Assembly (NCBI GenBank): GCA_903893085.1
Contig: CAITKS010000133.1
Coordinates: 1 to 9,641, forward strand
DNA from: an uncultured Actinomycetes bacterium
Lineage (GTDB): Bacteria > Actinomycetota > Actinomycetes > Nanopelagicales > Nanopelagicaceae
Direction of reading: 5' to 3'
Length of the DNA stretch: 9,641 nucleotides
Both the position numbers and the translations under genes were made by a program. Every line of letters begins with the position of its first letter. Positions within the stretch are counted from its first letter, which is position 1. The notes beneath the pieces are model-generated. The model was not told the DNA's origin. It saw only the letters and a list, made by a program, of their open reading frames with translations, and made no database searches. Positions 1 through 7,484 of this stretch are shown here, one piece after another.

Positions 1-2948
1 GAAAATGTTGCAGGCGCCATCTCCAGATAAATTCCGCCTTTACTGATTCCGGTCGCAGCATTTATTGCAGACCCCGAGACGTAAAAGACTTTTCCTCCAC
101 CAGGACCGGTTTCACCAACTTGGCAAACTCCACCTTGGGCACATGTAGGTGCTCGACTGAAATTAAAGGTCGCACCCGTTGCAGTATTTCCCGCAGCCAG
201 CCCCGAAACGGTAATTGTCGGTGTTACCGCAGCAGCCGAACCGGTGTAAGTGAGTGCAGCAGGAGTAGCAGTTGTGACTGTCAAAGTGTCCGCTTTGCTA
301 AGCGTAAAAGTAACTGCAGTAGCGGTTGCAGTCTCGTAGTTGTTTCCTTGCGTAACCGTGGTCGTTTCTACACATGAGCCAGAAAAAGTTGTAGCAGCAA
401 TTTCTCCGGTAGATGAATTGATCGAGCAACCTGAACCAACAAGGTAGGAAAATGTTCCATCAGAATTAGAACTCGGCGAAGTCACATTAGAAGTTACCGT
501 GGCCGTGTCACCGTATTTAAGTGATGTTGCGCTGTAGTTTGTCGCGCTTAAAGTTCGCGTTGCGCGACTTATGGTCAAAGTGCCGCTCGTTACATTTACC
601 GATGGCGCGGTGTAAGAGTCCGAATTAGTCAGCGTTACGCTCGGAATTATTGAATAAGAACCGGCATTCGTCGGTTTCGTAGCAGAGAGTGAGTAAGTCG
701 CTCCACCGTTGGCTGTTCCCGAATAGTTGTAAGTAACCGTCACCGTGTCAGATAACTGCAAACCTGTCACTGAATACGTCGGCGTTATCGCAGAAGCAGA
801 CCCTGTATAAATCGAAGTTTTGTTTGCCGCCGTCAAAGCTATTGCATCGGCCTTAGCTGGCGTTATCGAAATCAGCGCTGAACTAGTGTCCGAGTAATTT
901 GTATCATTTGCCAGAGTTACCCTCAAGTTACAAGTTCCACTCGAGTTCCTCATAGTGACCAAACCGGTCGATGAATTCACTGTGCATGCCGTACTTGTAC
1001 TCGTTTCATAACTCAACGTGCCAGTCAGATTTGGAACCGAACCAACCCCCAAAGATCGACTGGCCGTGTAAGTAACCGATGTAGTGCTGCCGTACTTTAG
1101 AGACGCAGCCGCAGACGAAACAAATGTTAAAGATGCCTTTCCTATTGTCACTGTTCGAGTGTCAGATGCAACTAAATAATCCGCTGTCGCTTCTTTTTTG
1201 GCTACAACGGTGCAACTTCCCGCAGATGTCGCGGTAAGGGAATCGCCACTTGTTACCGAACATCCTGCCGCATTAGGACTGCCAACTGAATATGACACTG
1301 CACCAAGACCGCTTCCACCGCTCGTTGAAAGCAGTAGATTCGTAAGAAAAGTTCCACTTGTGGAAATCAAAGTAAATGCACTTTGAGCTGCTTTCGATAC
1401 GGTAATCGTCACGCTATTAGTGGAGGTGGCTGCTACGTAATTTGCATCGGCTGCTCGTGAGGCAGTTATCACGCACGTACCTGTTCCTGCAGTAATAGTG
1501 ACAACAGCTCCTGAAACGCTACAAGCGGATGAAACGCCTGAAGAATAAGTAATTAGCCCGCTTCCTGCTGATGTTGCCAACACAGTTTGAGTTTCACCAA
1601 AGGCTTTTGAATAACTTGTATTTGCAAAAGATAAAGTCTGGTTTCCAGGTAAAGTCTGATTCACCGTGCTAGTTGATGGATCTGCGGTGGAGTCTGTGGC
1701 GGTTCGCGCAAACACCCGGAAATTGTAAGTTGATCCACCAGTTAGCCCGGTTATGGAAGCTGTTGTTTGCCCGCTTACGATAAATGAATTTGTATAAGTC
1801 GATGTCTCAGAGGTTTTGTACTGAACAACGTAGTCTGTTGGTGTTACCCCACTTGGTGCAGCCCAGGATAAATCTGCTCGACCAGCTGACGGATTTGTTA
1901 CTGTCACCGAGGTTGGTGCCCCCAATGTTGGTTCAGTAACCTTTCCCCAAATTTGAAAAGATAAATTCTTGTGTCCGTACGTTGTACCTGGCGCAGGATA
2001 TGAACCACTACTTACGGACCCCGGCCAAGCCGAAGCATCGAATGCACTGTAAAAATTTGCACCGCCTGCAGAAACTCCAGTGCCGATACCACCCCAAGCA
2101 TCGCACGAAGTAAAAGTGCCAACCGGCGGATTCTCATTCCAGTTAAAACCCCAACGGACATTCATTCCGGCATTACCGCAAGCGGTATTAACGAATCCGT
2201 ATCTACCATTCACTATTTCATATGAAAATACTTGATTTATAGGTGAAATTGAACTGCTCGTGTATTTAACTGTGTTAGTGCTTGATTGCATAAATAGTGT
2301 TTTTCGTACAGATTCTGTCGAATCGCCAAAGACGGTTCTTGCAGTATTCATTTGAGTTTGTGCCGTTTGCACTGAAGGTAATGTTTCTAGCCAGACATGG
2401 CCACCAAATGGATTCGAAGCAATATCACCACCAGTGGGAATTCCATAGGTTCCCGCTACATATGGCTGAGTGCCACCCACTAGGCCTGCCTTAATTACAG
2501 CCAACATTTTGGTGACTGGCAATGTGTTAAAAACAGCGAATTTTGCGTCAAGTGAAACATCATTGGTAAGTGATGTTTCAGTATCATTGAGCACAGTTGA
2601 TGAATTGGTCCAGTATGCACTTGTGTATCCAAAACTTGTTGAACCAGGCTGCCCTTTCATCATCAATATCCAGGATCCGTTGTCCGAATTTGTTCGGTTC
2701 ATCAGAACATAAACTTGTGTGGCAGTTCCATTTACCTTGATCCAGTATTTTCCATCCGTTGTTGTGCCGTATAAGTTATAAATTTCTTGGGGTGATGTCG
2801 CTGGACATGTTGCGCTAGAACCAATTACGCATTCAGAACCTTGTGCGGCCACCGCCGGCTCAACAGGTGCAATAAAAGTTAAAGTTGCCAACAATAAAAC
2901 TAACGAGATCGAGCGATGAAGAAACGGCCTAAATCTGATGCTAAGCAT
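1..2948 (-). CDS. Large secreted fibrinogen-like / FN3 / Ig-repeat surface protein, 3' end beyond window
   Basis: The frame stays open from ATG at 2948 to base 1, giving 982 visible residues and no stop. Residues 1-35 form a signal peptide (R5, R7, R12, then a hydrophobic run 14-27) with a likely cleavage site VAA|Q at 35/36. Residues about 38-336 resemble bacterial fibrinogen-related domains: GSWILMMKG (91-99), AYWTN (111-115), KFAVFNTLP (136-144), VRWGFNWNENPP (264-275), CDAWGGIGTG (282-291). Residues about 341-434 are a fibronectin type III domain (LSWAAP, YVVQY, ITGLTGGSTYNFRV). Ig/MBG-like repeats follow at about 436-519, 520-603, 604-698, 699-795, 796-885 and from 886; four of them carry one Cys pair each (476/492, 563/579, 655/673, 841/859). 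A further domain begins at 934 (CAQGGVCQVGETGPGGG). The architecture suggests an extracellular adhesin or glycan-binding protein; that role is inferred. The start overlaps the upstream stop by 8 nt and has no strong Shine-Dalgarno, so translational coupling is likely. Confidence 0.88.
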   Translation of the reverse strand, partial: MLSIRFRPFLHRSISLVLLLATLTFIAPVEPAVAAQGSECVIGSSATCPATSPQEIYNLYGTTTDGKYWIKVNGTATQVYVLMNRTNSDNGSWILMMKGQPGSTSFGYTSAYWTNSSTVLNDTETSLTNDVSLDAKFAVFNTLPVTKMLAVIKAGLVGGTQPYVAGTYGIPTGGDIASNPFGGHVWLETLPSVQTAQTQMNTARTVFGDSTESVRKTLFMQSSTNTVKYTSSSISPINQVFSYEIVNGRYGFVNTACGNAGMNVRWGFNWNENPPVGTFTSCDAWGGIGTGVSAGGANFYSAFDASAWPGSVSSGSYPAPGTTYGHKNLSFQIWGKVTEPTLGAPTSVTVTNPSAGRADLSWAAPSGVTPTDYVVQYKTSETSTYTNSFIVSGQTTASITGLTGGSTYNFRVFARTATDSTADPSTSTVNQTLPGNQTLSFANTSYSKAFGETQTVLATSAGSGLITYSSGVSSACSVSGAVVTITAGTGTCVITASRAADANYVAATSTNSVTITVSKAAQSAFTLISTSGTFLTNLLLSTSGGSGLGAVSYSVGSPNAAGCSVTSGDSLTATSAGSCTVVAKKEATADYLVASDTRTVTIGKASLTFVSSAAASLKYGSTTSVTYTASRSLGVGSVPNLTGTLSYETSTSTACTVNSSTGLVTMRNSSGTCNLRVTLANDTNYSDTSSALISITPAKADAIALTAANKTSIYTGSASAITPTYSVTGLQLSDTVTVTYNYSGTANGGATYSLSATKPTNAGSYSIIPSVTLTNSDSYTAPSVNVTSGTLTISRATRTLSATNYSATSLKYGDTATVTSNVTSPSSNSDGTFSYLVGSGCSINSSTGEIAATTFSGSCVETTTVTQGNNYETATATAVTFTLSKADTLTVTTATPAALTYTGSAAAVTPTITVSGLAAGNTATGATFNFSRAPTCAQGGVCQVGETGPGGGKVFYVSGSAINAATGISKGGIYLEMAPATF
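159..1139 (-). repeat. Two-domain supra-repeat in the surface protein gene
   Basis: Within the large surface protein the Ig-like units alternate between two types. Units at residues 604-698 and 796-885 share SLKYG followed by ST/DTA, an NSSTG turn and a Cys pair 18 residues apart. Units at 699-795 and from 886 share YTGSA, then TPT and a V-GL motif, and lack cysteines. The order is therefore A-B-A'-B', a block of about 190 residues duplicated once. The last unit appears cut short near residue 930, where the GPGGG-type domain begins. The two blocks differ at most positions, so the duplication is not recent. Confidence 0.65.
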
Positions 2949-3570
2949 TCGTCGATTCCAGGCCAACTCGGGTTACATCCGCCATTAGTGCAAGAGGGTC
3001 GGTGAAAATTACTGTGTATTCCGCTCGATTGAAATCGTAATCAACATACTGATAGTCATCGAAATAACCTATGTCTTGACCTCTGCCATTGATAAGCGTC
3101 ACGGCATCTTCGCGGGATACCGTCTTATCACTGTTGATTGACAGGATTATGCGATCGACTGTCAATGCTGAGGCATCGGTAAACAAGGACATCGCAGTAG
3201 TGCTTTCACTATTGAAAAGTTGGATCTTTATTTTCTTTCCGGCGCAAGAGTTTGTATTCAAGCCAGTAAATTTGATTCCGCGTACACGAGAGAGATTTGC
3301 ATAAGATTGCCCATTGGCACGAGTTCCCGAATAAGTAGCAGATGATGGATTTAGGGTGATAGAGACAAATGAGTCACAGGCTTTAAGCGTTACGACTCCT
3401 TGACCAAATTCAACTCGGTCATTTAAATTCAGAGTAATTGTCTGAGCTAAGACCGCTCCAACTAGAGCAAAGAGAATAAGAATTGTTCCAAAGACATATT
3501 CAAACTTATGGCTTCTGGGGGCTTGATCGTCGCTGTATTCGGGGTACTTGCCTTTATCTCTATTAAACAA
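2941..3570 (-). CDS. Exported or membrane-anchored protein of unknown function (209 aa)
   Basis: I do not recognise a named family. The first codon is TTG at 3570, chosen because AAGGGG lies 7 nt upstream and no ATG/GTG follows before the hydrophobic segment. Residues 1-23 are short and charged. Residues 24-44 are a hydrophobic helix ending VLA|QT, so the protein is either a single-pass anchor with a large outside domain or is cleaved by signal peptidase I after A42. The exported part (about 45-209) is rich in beta-type sequence, with an EFGQGV motif (54-59), KACDSFVSI (63-71), GIKFTGLN (98-105) and SCAGKKIKIQLFN (108-120). C65 and C109 could form a disulfide. It is the first gene of an operon with the giant fibrinogen-like protein, whose start it overlaps by 8 nt. 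A shared role at the cell surface is inferred. Confidence 0.82.
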   Translation of the reverse strand: MFNRDKGKYPEYSDDQAPRSHKFEYVFGTILILFALVGAVLAQTITLNLNDRVEFGQGVVTLKACDSFVSITLNPSSATYSGTRANGQSYANLSRVRGIKFTGLNTNSCAGKKIKIQLFNSESTTAMSLFTDASALTVDRIILSINSDKTVSREDAVTLINGRGQDIGYFDDYQYVDYDFNRAEYTVIFTDPLALMADVTRVGLESTNA

Positions 3571-3577
3571 GACAGCA

Positions 3578-3583
3578 CCCCTT
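3578..3583 (-). promoter_or_regulatory. Shine-Dalgarno AAGGGG for the TTG start at 3570
   Basis: AAGGGG on the minus strand sits 7 nt before the TTG codon. It is the strongest ribosome binding site near any possible start of this gene, so it decides the unusual TTG start. Confidence 0.7.
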
Positions 3584-3598
3584 AAGCGATTGTTGCTA

Positions 3599-3604
3599 AG
3601 TGTA
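3599..3604 (-). promoter_or_regulatory. Candidate -10 box TACACT for the surface operon
   Basis: TACACT on the minus strand fits the actinobacterial -10 pattern TANNNT. It would give a start near 3592 and a leader of about 20 nt containing the Shine-Dalgarno. No convincing -35 hexamer is found 16-18 nt upstream, so this is tentative. Confidence 0.35.
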
Positions 3605-3690
3605 CCCGCCCGATAATCCCTCGAATATTTCCCTTAGAACAAGGTTTCGGCGGATCACTTCGGAGCTTTTGCCCCTTTGAACGCGGTGTG

Positions 3691-3719
3691 TTGGAACATC
3701 GCGGCCACATTTCTAGGCT
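3691..3719 (+). promoter_or_regulatory. Candidate promoter for the TMEM175-like gene
   Basis: TTGGAA (3691-3696) and TAGGCT (3714-3719) are separated by 17 nt on the plus strand. A start near 3726 would leave a leader of about 30 nt before ATG 3757. The hexamers match a sigma-70-type consensus only partly. Confidence 0.4.
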
Positions 3720-3741
3720 AACTTTCTGGGAAATTTGAGTG

Positions 3742-3750
3742 GGAGCGGAG
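3742..3750 (+). promoter_or_regulatory. Shine-Dalgarno that places the start at ATG 3757
   Basis: GGAGCGGAG ends 6 nt before ATG 3757, an ideal spacing. The in-frame GTG at 3739 lies just upstream of this purine block and has no such site of its own, so the ATG is preferred. Confidence 0.7.
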
Positions 3751-3756
3751 ACCCGT

Positions 3757-4437
3757 ATGACCAAGCCGATAAAGCACATCAGCCATAAGTTAATAGACAC
3801 TTTAAGCGATGGCGTATTTTCAATTGCGCTGACCCTTTTAGGTCTAGATGTTGTTGGCTTGGTGCATAAGATAAGTGAGAGCGAAGATTTCAACGGCGCT
3901 ATGTTTGAAAATTGGCCGACTTTTCTAGCGTACGTTCTCGGTTTCGTCGTGTTGTTTTCTTGGTGGTATCAGTATCACGTTACAAGTCAGTATGTGGTTG
4001 GCACTACAGCGATGATCGTTTGGAACCACGGATTAACGATGGCTTGGGTTGCTCTTATGCCGTTCGGTGTGGCACTTCTTGCTGAAAATCTAAACACGCC
4101 AAATATGAAGTGGGGTGTTTTCTACTTTGGTATTTGTCTATTTGGCCAATATTGGTCAATTACTATTCAGCGCATTGTTGTCGGCATTTTCAAGGGTGAT
4201 ACTTCTATCACGTGGACAGAAGATTTCTTCTTGGCCGATAAGTCGAGAGAGGAGCAGAACAAAGCGTTGATTATATTCAATGGTTTCCCAGCGGTTTTAG
4301 GAATAGCTCTTGTTTCACTTTGCCTTGTAAATCCTTGGGTAGCTTTGGCTGGGTATGCGTTTTACGTTCTCACCACCGTAAATCCTGTAAAAAATCTCAA
4401 TCGATCGATGCCGATGTTCGATAAGTTACTTAAATAA
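3757..4437 (+). CDS. TMEM175-family (DUF1211) putative potassium channel
   Basis: The 226-residue protein starts at ATG 3757. Its N-terminal helix carries the family signature in the form TLSDGVFSIALTLLGLD (15-31), close to the usual FSDxxFAIxxTLLxLD, with Leu16 in place of the normally conserved Phe. Six hydrophobic segments are visible: about 15-36, 54-76, 86-109, 119-145, 170-191 and 193-211. A charged loop (146-169) lies between segments four and five. Bacterial members have six helices and assemble as tetrameric leak-type K+ channels in the cytoplasmic membrane; that function is taken from the family, not shown here. The gene appears monocistronic: it faces away from the surface operon and converges on tRNA-Lys, 30 nt beyond its stop. 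Confidence 0.8.
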   Translation: MTKPIKHISHKLIDTLSDGVFSIALTLLGLDVVGLVHKISESEDFNGAMFENWPTFLAYVLGFVVLFSWWYQYHVTSQYVVGTTAMIVWNHGLTMAWVALMPFGVALLAENLNTPNMKWGVFYFGICLFGQYWSITIQRIVVGIFKGDTSITWTEDFFLADKSREEQNKALIIFNGFPAVLGIALVSLCLVNPWVALAGYAFYVLTTVNPVKNLNRSMPMFDKLLK

Positions 4438-4467
4438 TCAACTAAGTCATCCGCCGAATCCTATAAG

Positions 4468-4540
4468 TGGGTTGTGAGGGACTCGAACCCCCGACCCGGT
4501 GATTAAGAGTCACCTGCTCTACCAACTGAGCTAACAACCC
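4468..4540 (-). tRNA. tRNA-Lys (anticodon CTT)
   Basis: The minus strand folds as a complete 73-nt cloverleaf. The 7-bp acceptor stem GGGTTGT/ACAACCC is perfect, followed by discriminator A at 4468. The D arm is GCTC/GAGC, the anticodon stem GGTGA/TCACC encloses CTCTTAA with anticodon CTT, and the T arm has the TTCGAGT loop. CCA is not encoded (CTT follows). It reads AAG lysine codons. Confidence 0.97.
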
Positions 4541-4564
4541 ATTCAAACGGTCGAATGTTTGAAT
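4541..4564 (-). other. Perfect hairpin in the tRNA-Lys 5' leader
   Basis: ATTCAAAC (4541-4548) and GTTTGAAT (4557-4564) are perfect 8-bp inverted repeats around an 8-nt spacer. They abut the first base of tRNA-Lys directly. If the promoter called at 4574-4601 is right, the hairpin fills nearly all of the precursor leader that RNase P removes. It could also be a DNA operator. It has no T-run and is not placed to be a terminator for a known gene. Confidence 0.6.
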
Positions 4565-4573
4565 GCAGAGCAG

Positions 4574-4601
4574 ACCCTATCAGGGCAAAGTGCCTTGTCT
4601 A
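4574..4601 (-). promoter_or_regulatory. Candidate promoter of tRNA-Lys
   Basis: On the minus strand TAGACA (4601-4596, five of six matches to TTGACA) precedes TAGGGT (4579-4574, TANNNT) with a 16-nt spacer. Transcription would begin near 4567, giving a leader of about 27 nt. Confidence 0.5.
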
Positions 4602-4629
4602 ACACGCTCGCGGCGGCGAAGATGGTGAC

Positions 4630-5648
<1,019 letters not shown>

Positions 5649-6917
5649 CTAGTACCGGTTTGAATTGCCGGTGATGTCATATGCGGATTCCGCATGGAAT
5701 GTTGTATCCAGGCCATTTAGCTCATCTTCGCGATAGACGCGGAAGCCAATTGTTTTGCTGATGACTGTGGCAATTAGCCATGTAGCGCAGAACGAGAATG
5801 CGCCAACGGCGATGATTGCAATTACTTGTGACTGCATTAGATCTGTACCACCGCTGAAGAACAATCCGTCTTTACCGGCAGCATTTGCAGTTACGGTTGC
5901 AGCGAGTCCGATGAAAAGCATTCCGAGGATGCCGCCAACACCGTGTACACCTACGACATCTAGAGAATCGTCATATCCGTATTTGTATTTACGAGTTACA
6001 GCCCAGCTAGAAGCAACTCCTGCGATAAGACCAAGCACCAGCGCACCAAGAGGATTTAAGAATCCACACGCAGGTGTAATTGCGACTGCGCCAGCAATCG
6101 CACCTGATGCAACACCAAGCGTTGTTGCTTTGCCATCTCGCTTCTTTTCAAATGCAATCCATGACATCGCAGCGGCAGCTGTTGCAATTTGTGTATTGAT
6201 CATTGCCGTTGCTGCAAGGGAACCTGCAGAAAGGGCTGACCCTGAGTTAAATCCAAACCAACCAAACCAGAGCATTCCGGCACCAAGAAGTACCAGCGGC
6301 ATATTGTGAGGACGCATTGGATCGCGTCTAAATCCGTCGCGCTTTCCAAGAACAAGTGCAAGTGCAAGCGCTGCAGCACCTGAATTGATTTCAACAACGG
6401 TTCCACCCGCAAAGTCCAGCGCACCTAATTTGTCGATGATCCATCCACCAGTGCCACCTTGGGCAGCGAACGCCCAGTGGGCAATAGGTAGGTAAACCAG
6501 AGTTATCCAAACTGCAACGAAGATAACCCAAGATCCGTATTTAGCGCGGTCTGCAATTGCGCCAGAGAGAAGTGCAACTGTGATGATTGCAAAAGTTAAT
6601 TGGAACATTGCAAATGCCAGGACTGGAATTTGGTGGCCTTCAGGGCCGGTTACTTGATCCAAAGTATTTGATAAACCGATGTGATCGAAGTTTCCGATTA
6701 GCCCACCATTGGATTTTCCGAAGGCTAAGGAATATCCATAGAGCACCCAGATAATTGTCGTTACACCGATTGCGGCAAATGACATCATCATCATGTTTAG
6801 CGCACTCTTTACGCGAACCATTCCGCCATAAAAAATAGCCAAACCTGGTGTCATAAACAAAACAAGTGCGGCACTAGCTAATACCCAAGCGGTATCGCCG
6901 GAATTAATGTCGATCAC
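5649..6917 (-). CDS. amt: Ammonium transporter Amt with Glu at the first twin-His position
   Basis: This 422-residue Amt/Mep/Rh protein moves ammonium across the cytoplasmic membrane. It starts at GTG 6917 with GGAG (6927-6924) 6 nt upstream, and begins directly with the first helix (no signal peptide). Eleven helices are expected. Family features seen: TPGLAIFYGGMVR (23-35), F109 and F221 at the pore gate positions, W148, LDFAGGTVV (167-175) with D168 equivalent to E. coli D160, GWFGFNSGSA (219-228), and DDSLDVVGVHGVGG (316-329) with H325 as the second pore histidine. The first pore histidine (E. coli H168) is Glu here, E176; the codon is GAA. The C-terminal tail has the conserved GLD and AYDI motifs used in GlnK-controlled gating. 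It lies upstream of glnK in one unit. Confidence 0.96.
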   Translation of the reverse strand: MIDINSGDTAWVLASAALVLFMTPGLAIFYGGMVRVKSALNMMMMSFAAIGVTTIIWVLYGYSLAFGKSNGGLIGNFDHIGLSNTLDQVTGPEGHQIPVLAFAMFQLTFAIITVALLSGAIADRAKYGSWVIFVAVWITLVYLPIAHWAFAAQGGTGGWIIDKLGALDFAGGTVVEINSGAAALALALVLGKRDGFRRDPMRPHNMPLVLLGAGMLWFGWFGFNSGSALSAGSLAATAMINTQIATAAAAMSWIAFEKKRDGKATTLGVASGAIAGAVAITPACGFLNPLGALVLGLIAGVASSWAVTRKYKYGYDDSLDVVGVHGVGGILGMLFIGLAATVTANAAGKDGLFFSGGTDLMQSQVIAIIAVGAFSFCATWLIATVISKTIGFRVYREDELNGLDTTFHAESAYDITGNSNRY

Positions 6918-6943
6918 TGAATTCTCCGAGTCTGCGCGGCCTT

Positions 6944-6972
6944 AGAGTGGCTGAGCAATGGAGCAATGTTAA
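6944..6972 (-). promoter_or_regulatory. Candidate amt-glnK promoter with a tandem 8-bp repeat
   Basis: TTAACA (6972-6967, five of six to TTGACA) and CACTCT (6949-6944) are 17 nt apart on the minus strand. A start near 6937 would give a 20-nt leader holding the GGAG of amt. The spacer contains two tandem copies of CATTGCTC (plus strand GAGCAATG at 6953-6960 and 6961-6968; the upstream copy overlaps the -35 box by two bases). The -10 is weak. I see no GlnR-type GTnAC or AmtR-type site. Confidence 0.35.
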
Positions 6973-6981
6973 AGGGGAGTC

Positions 6982-7467
6982 TTAATGGCTTTCGTTATAT
7001 CGCGTATATGACGCGAGAATTTCTTCTTCGGCGGCGTCGTGGCCGACCCAATCTCCGCCGTGAACCTCTTTGCCTGGCTCAAGGGTCTTGTAAACCTCGA
7101 AGAAGTGTTTGATTTCATCAAGTTCATAAATTGGGACATCATCTAAATCATTGAGGTTAGATTTGCGGATATCGCCGGCTGCCACACAGAGCAACTTGTC
7201 GTCGCCGCCTTTTTCATCGGTCATACGGAACATGCCGATTACGCGACAGGAAACGACGCAACCAGGAAATGTTGGTTCATCCAACATGATCAAAGCATCA
7301 AGTGGATCACCATCATTTGAAAGTGTGTTCTTTACGAAACCATAATCATGCGGAAAGCGCGTTGCAGTAAAGAGCATGCGATCAAGACGAACTTCACCAG
7401 TTGTGTGATTGATTTCGTATTTATTGCGTGAGCCAGCTGGGATTTCAACTACTACGTCGAAGATCAT
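6982..7467 (-). CDS. ppa: Inorganic pyrophosphatase, family I
   Basis: This cytoplasmic enzyme hydrolyses pyrophosphate to phosphate and pulls DNA, RNA and protein synthesis forward. The 161-residue length fits the short actinobacterial form. Active-site residues are all present: E8, K16, R30, Y42, the signature DGDPLD (52-57) with D52, D54 and D57, then D84, D89 and K91 in MTDEKGGDDK, and Y126-K127 in HFFEVYKTLEPGK. The ATG at 7467 begins the usual N-terminus (FDVVVEIPAGS). It lies 38 nt after tRNA-His and 64 nt before amt on the same strand. It may be read from the tRNA-His transcript. Confidence 0.97.
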   Translation of the reverse strand: MIFDVVVEIPAGSRNKYEINHTTGEVRLDRMLFTATRFPHDYGFVKNTLSNDGDPLDALIMLDEPTFPGCVVSCRVIGMFRMTDEKGGDDKLLCVAAGDIRKSNLNDLDDVPIYELDEIKHFFEVYKTLEPGKEVHGGDWVGHDAAEEEILASYTRYNESH

Positions 7468-7484
7468 GTCTACCGCTCTCGTTT

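Larger units (their letters stand above)
3571..3756. other. Divergent intergenic region
   Basis: This 186-nt stretch separates the minus-strand surface operon from the plus-strand TMEM175-like gene and is the longest gene-free stretch here. I see a candidate promoter and Shine-Dalgarno for each direction (listed separately) and no RNA gene or strong hairpin. A minus-strand open frame at 3582-3893 runs across it but also covers the 5' end of the TMEM175-like gene and has no family features, so it is not called. Confidence 0.7.

Noticed and set aside
120..377. Plus-strand open frame of 85 codons
   Set aside because: It lies fully inside the minus-strand surface protein gene. The serine/cysteine/arginine-rich product reflects the repetitive antisense sequence and has no ribosome site or family features.
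1198..2712. Three further plus-strand open frames (1198-1386, 2297-2494, 2470-2712)
   Set aside because: All are antisense to the continuous 982-codon minus-strand frame and show no recognisable domain.
3739..3756. GTG at 3739 as the start of the TMEM175-like gene
   Set aside because: The GGAGCGGAG block lies just after it and is ideally spaced for ATG 3757; the six extra residues add no family-conserved sequence.
3582..3893. Minus-strand open frame of 103 codons
   Set aside because: It overlaps the 5' part of the TMEM175-like gene and the promoters of both neighbours, and encodes nothing recognisable.
4575..4594. Small inverted repeats CCCT-ATC-AGGG and GGCA-AAG-TGCC upstream of the HNH gene
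   Set aside because: Stems of only 4 bp with 3-nt loops are expected by chance, and they overlap the predicted tRNA-Lys promoter.
5755..6309. Plus-strand open frame of 184 codons
   Set aside because: It is antisense to the well-conserved amt gene. Such long shadow frames are common opposite hydrophobic protein genes.
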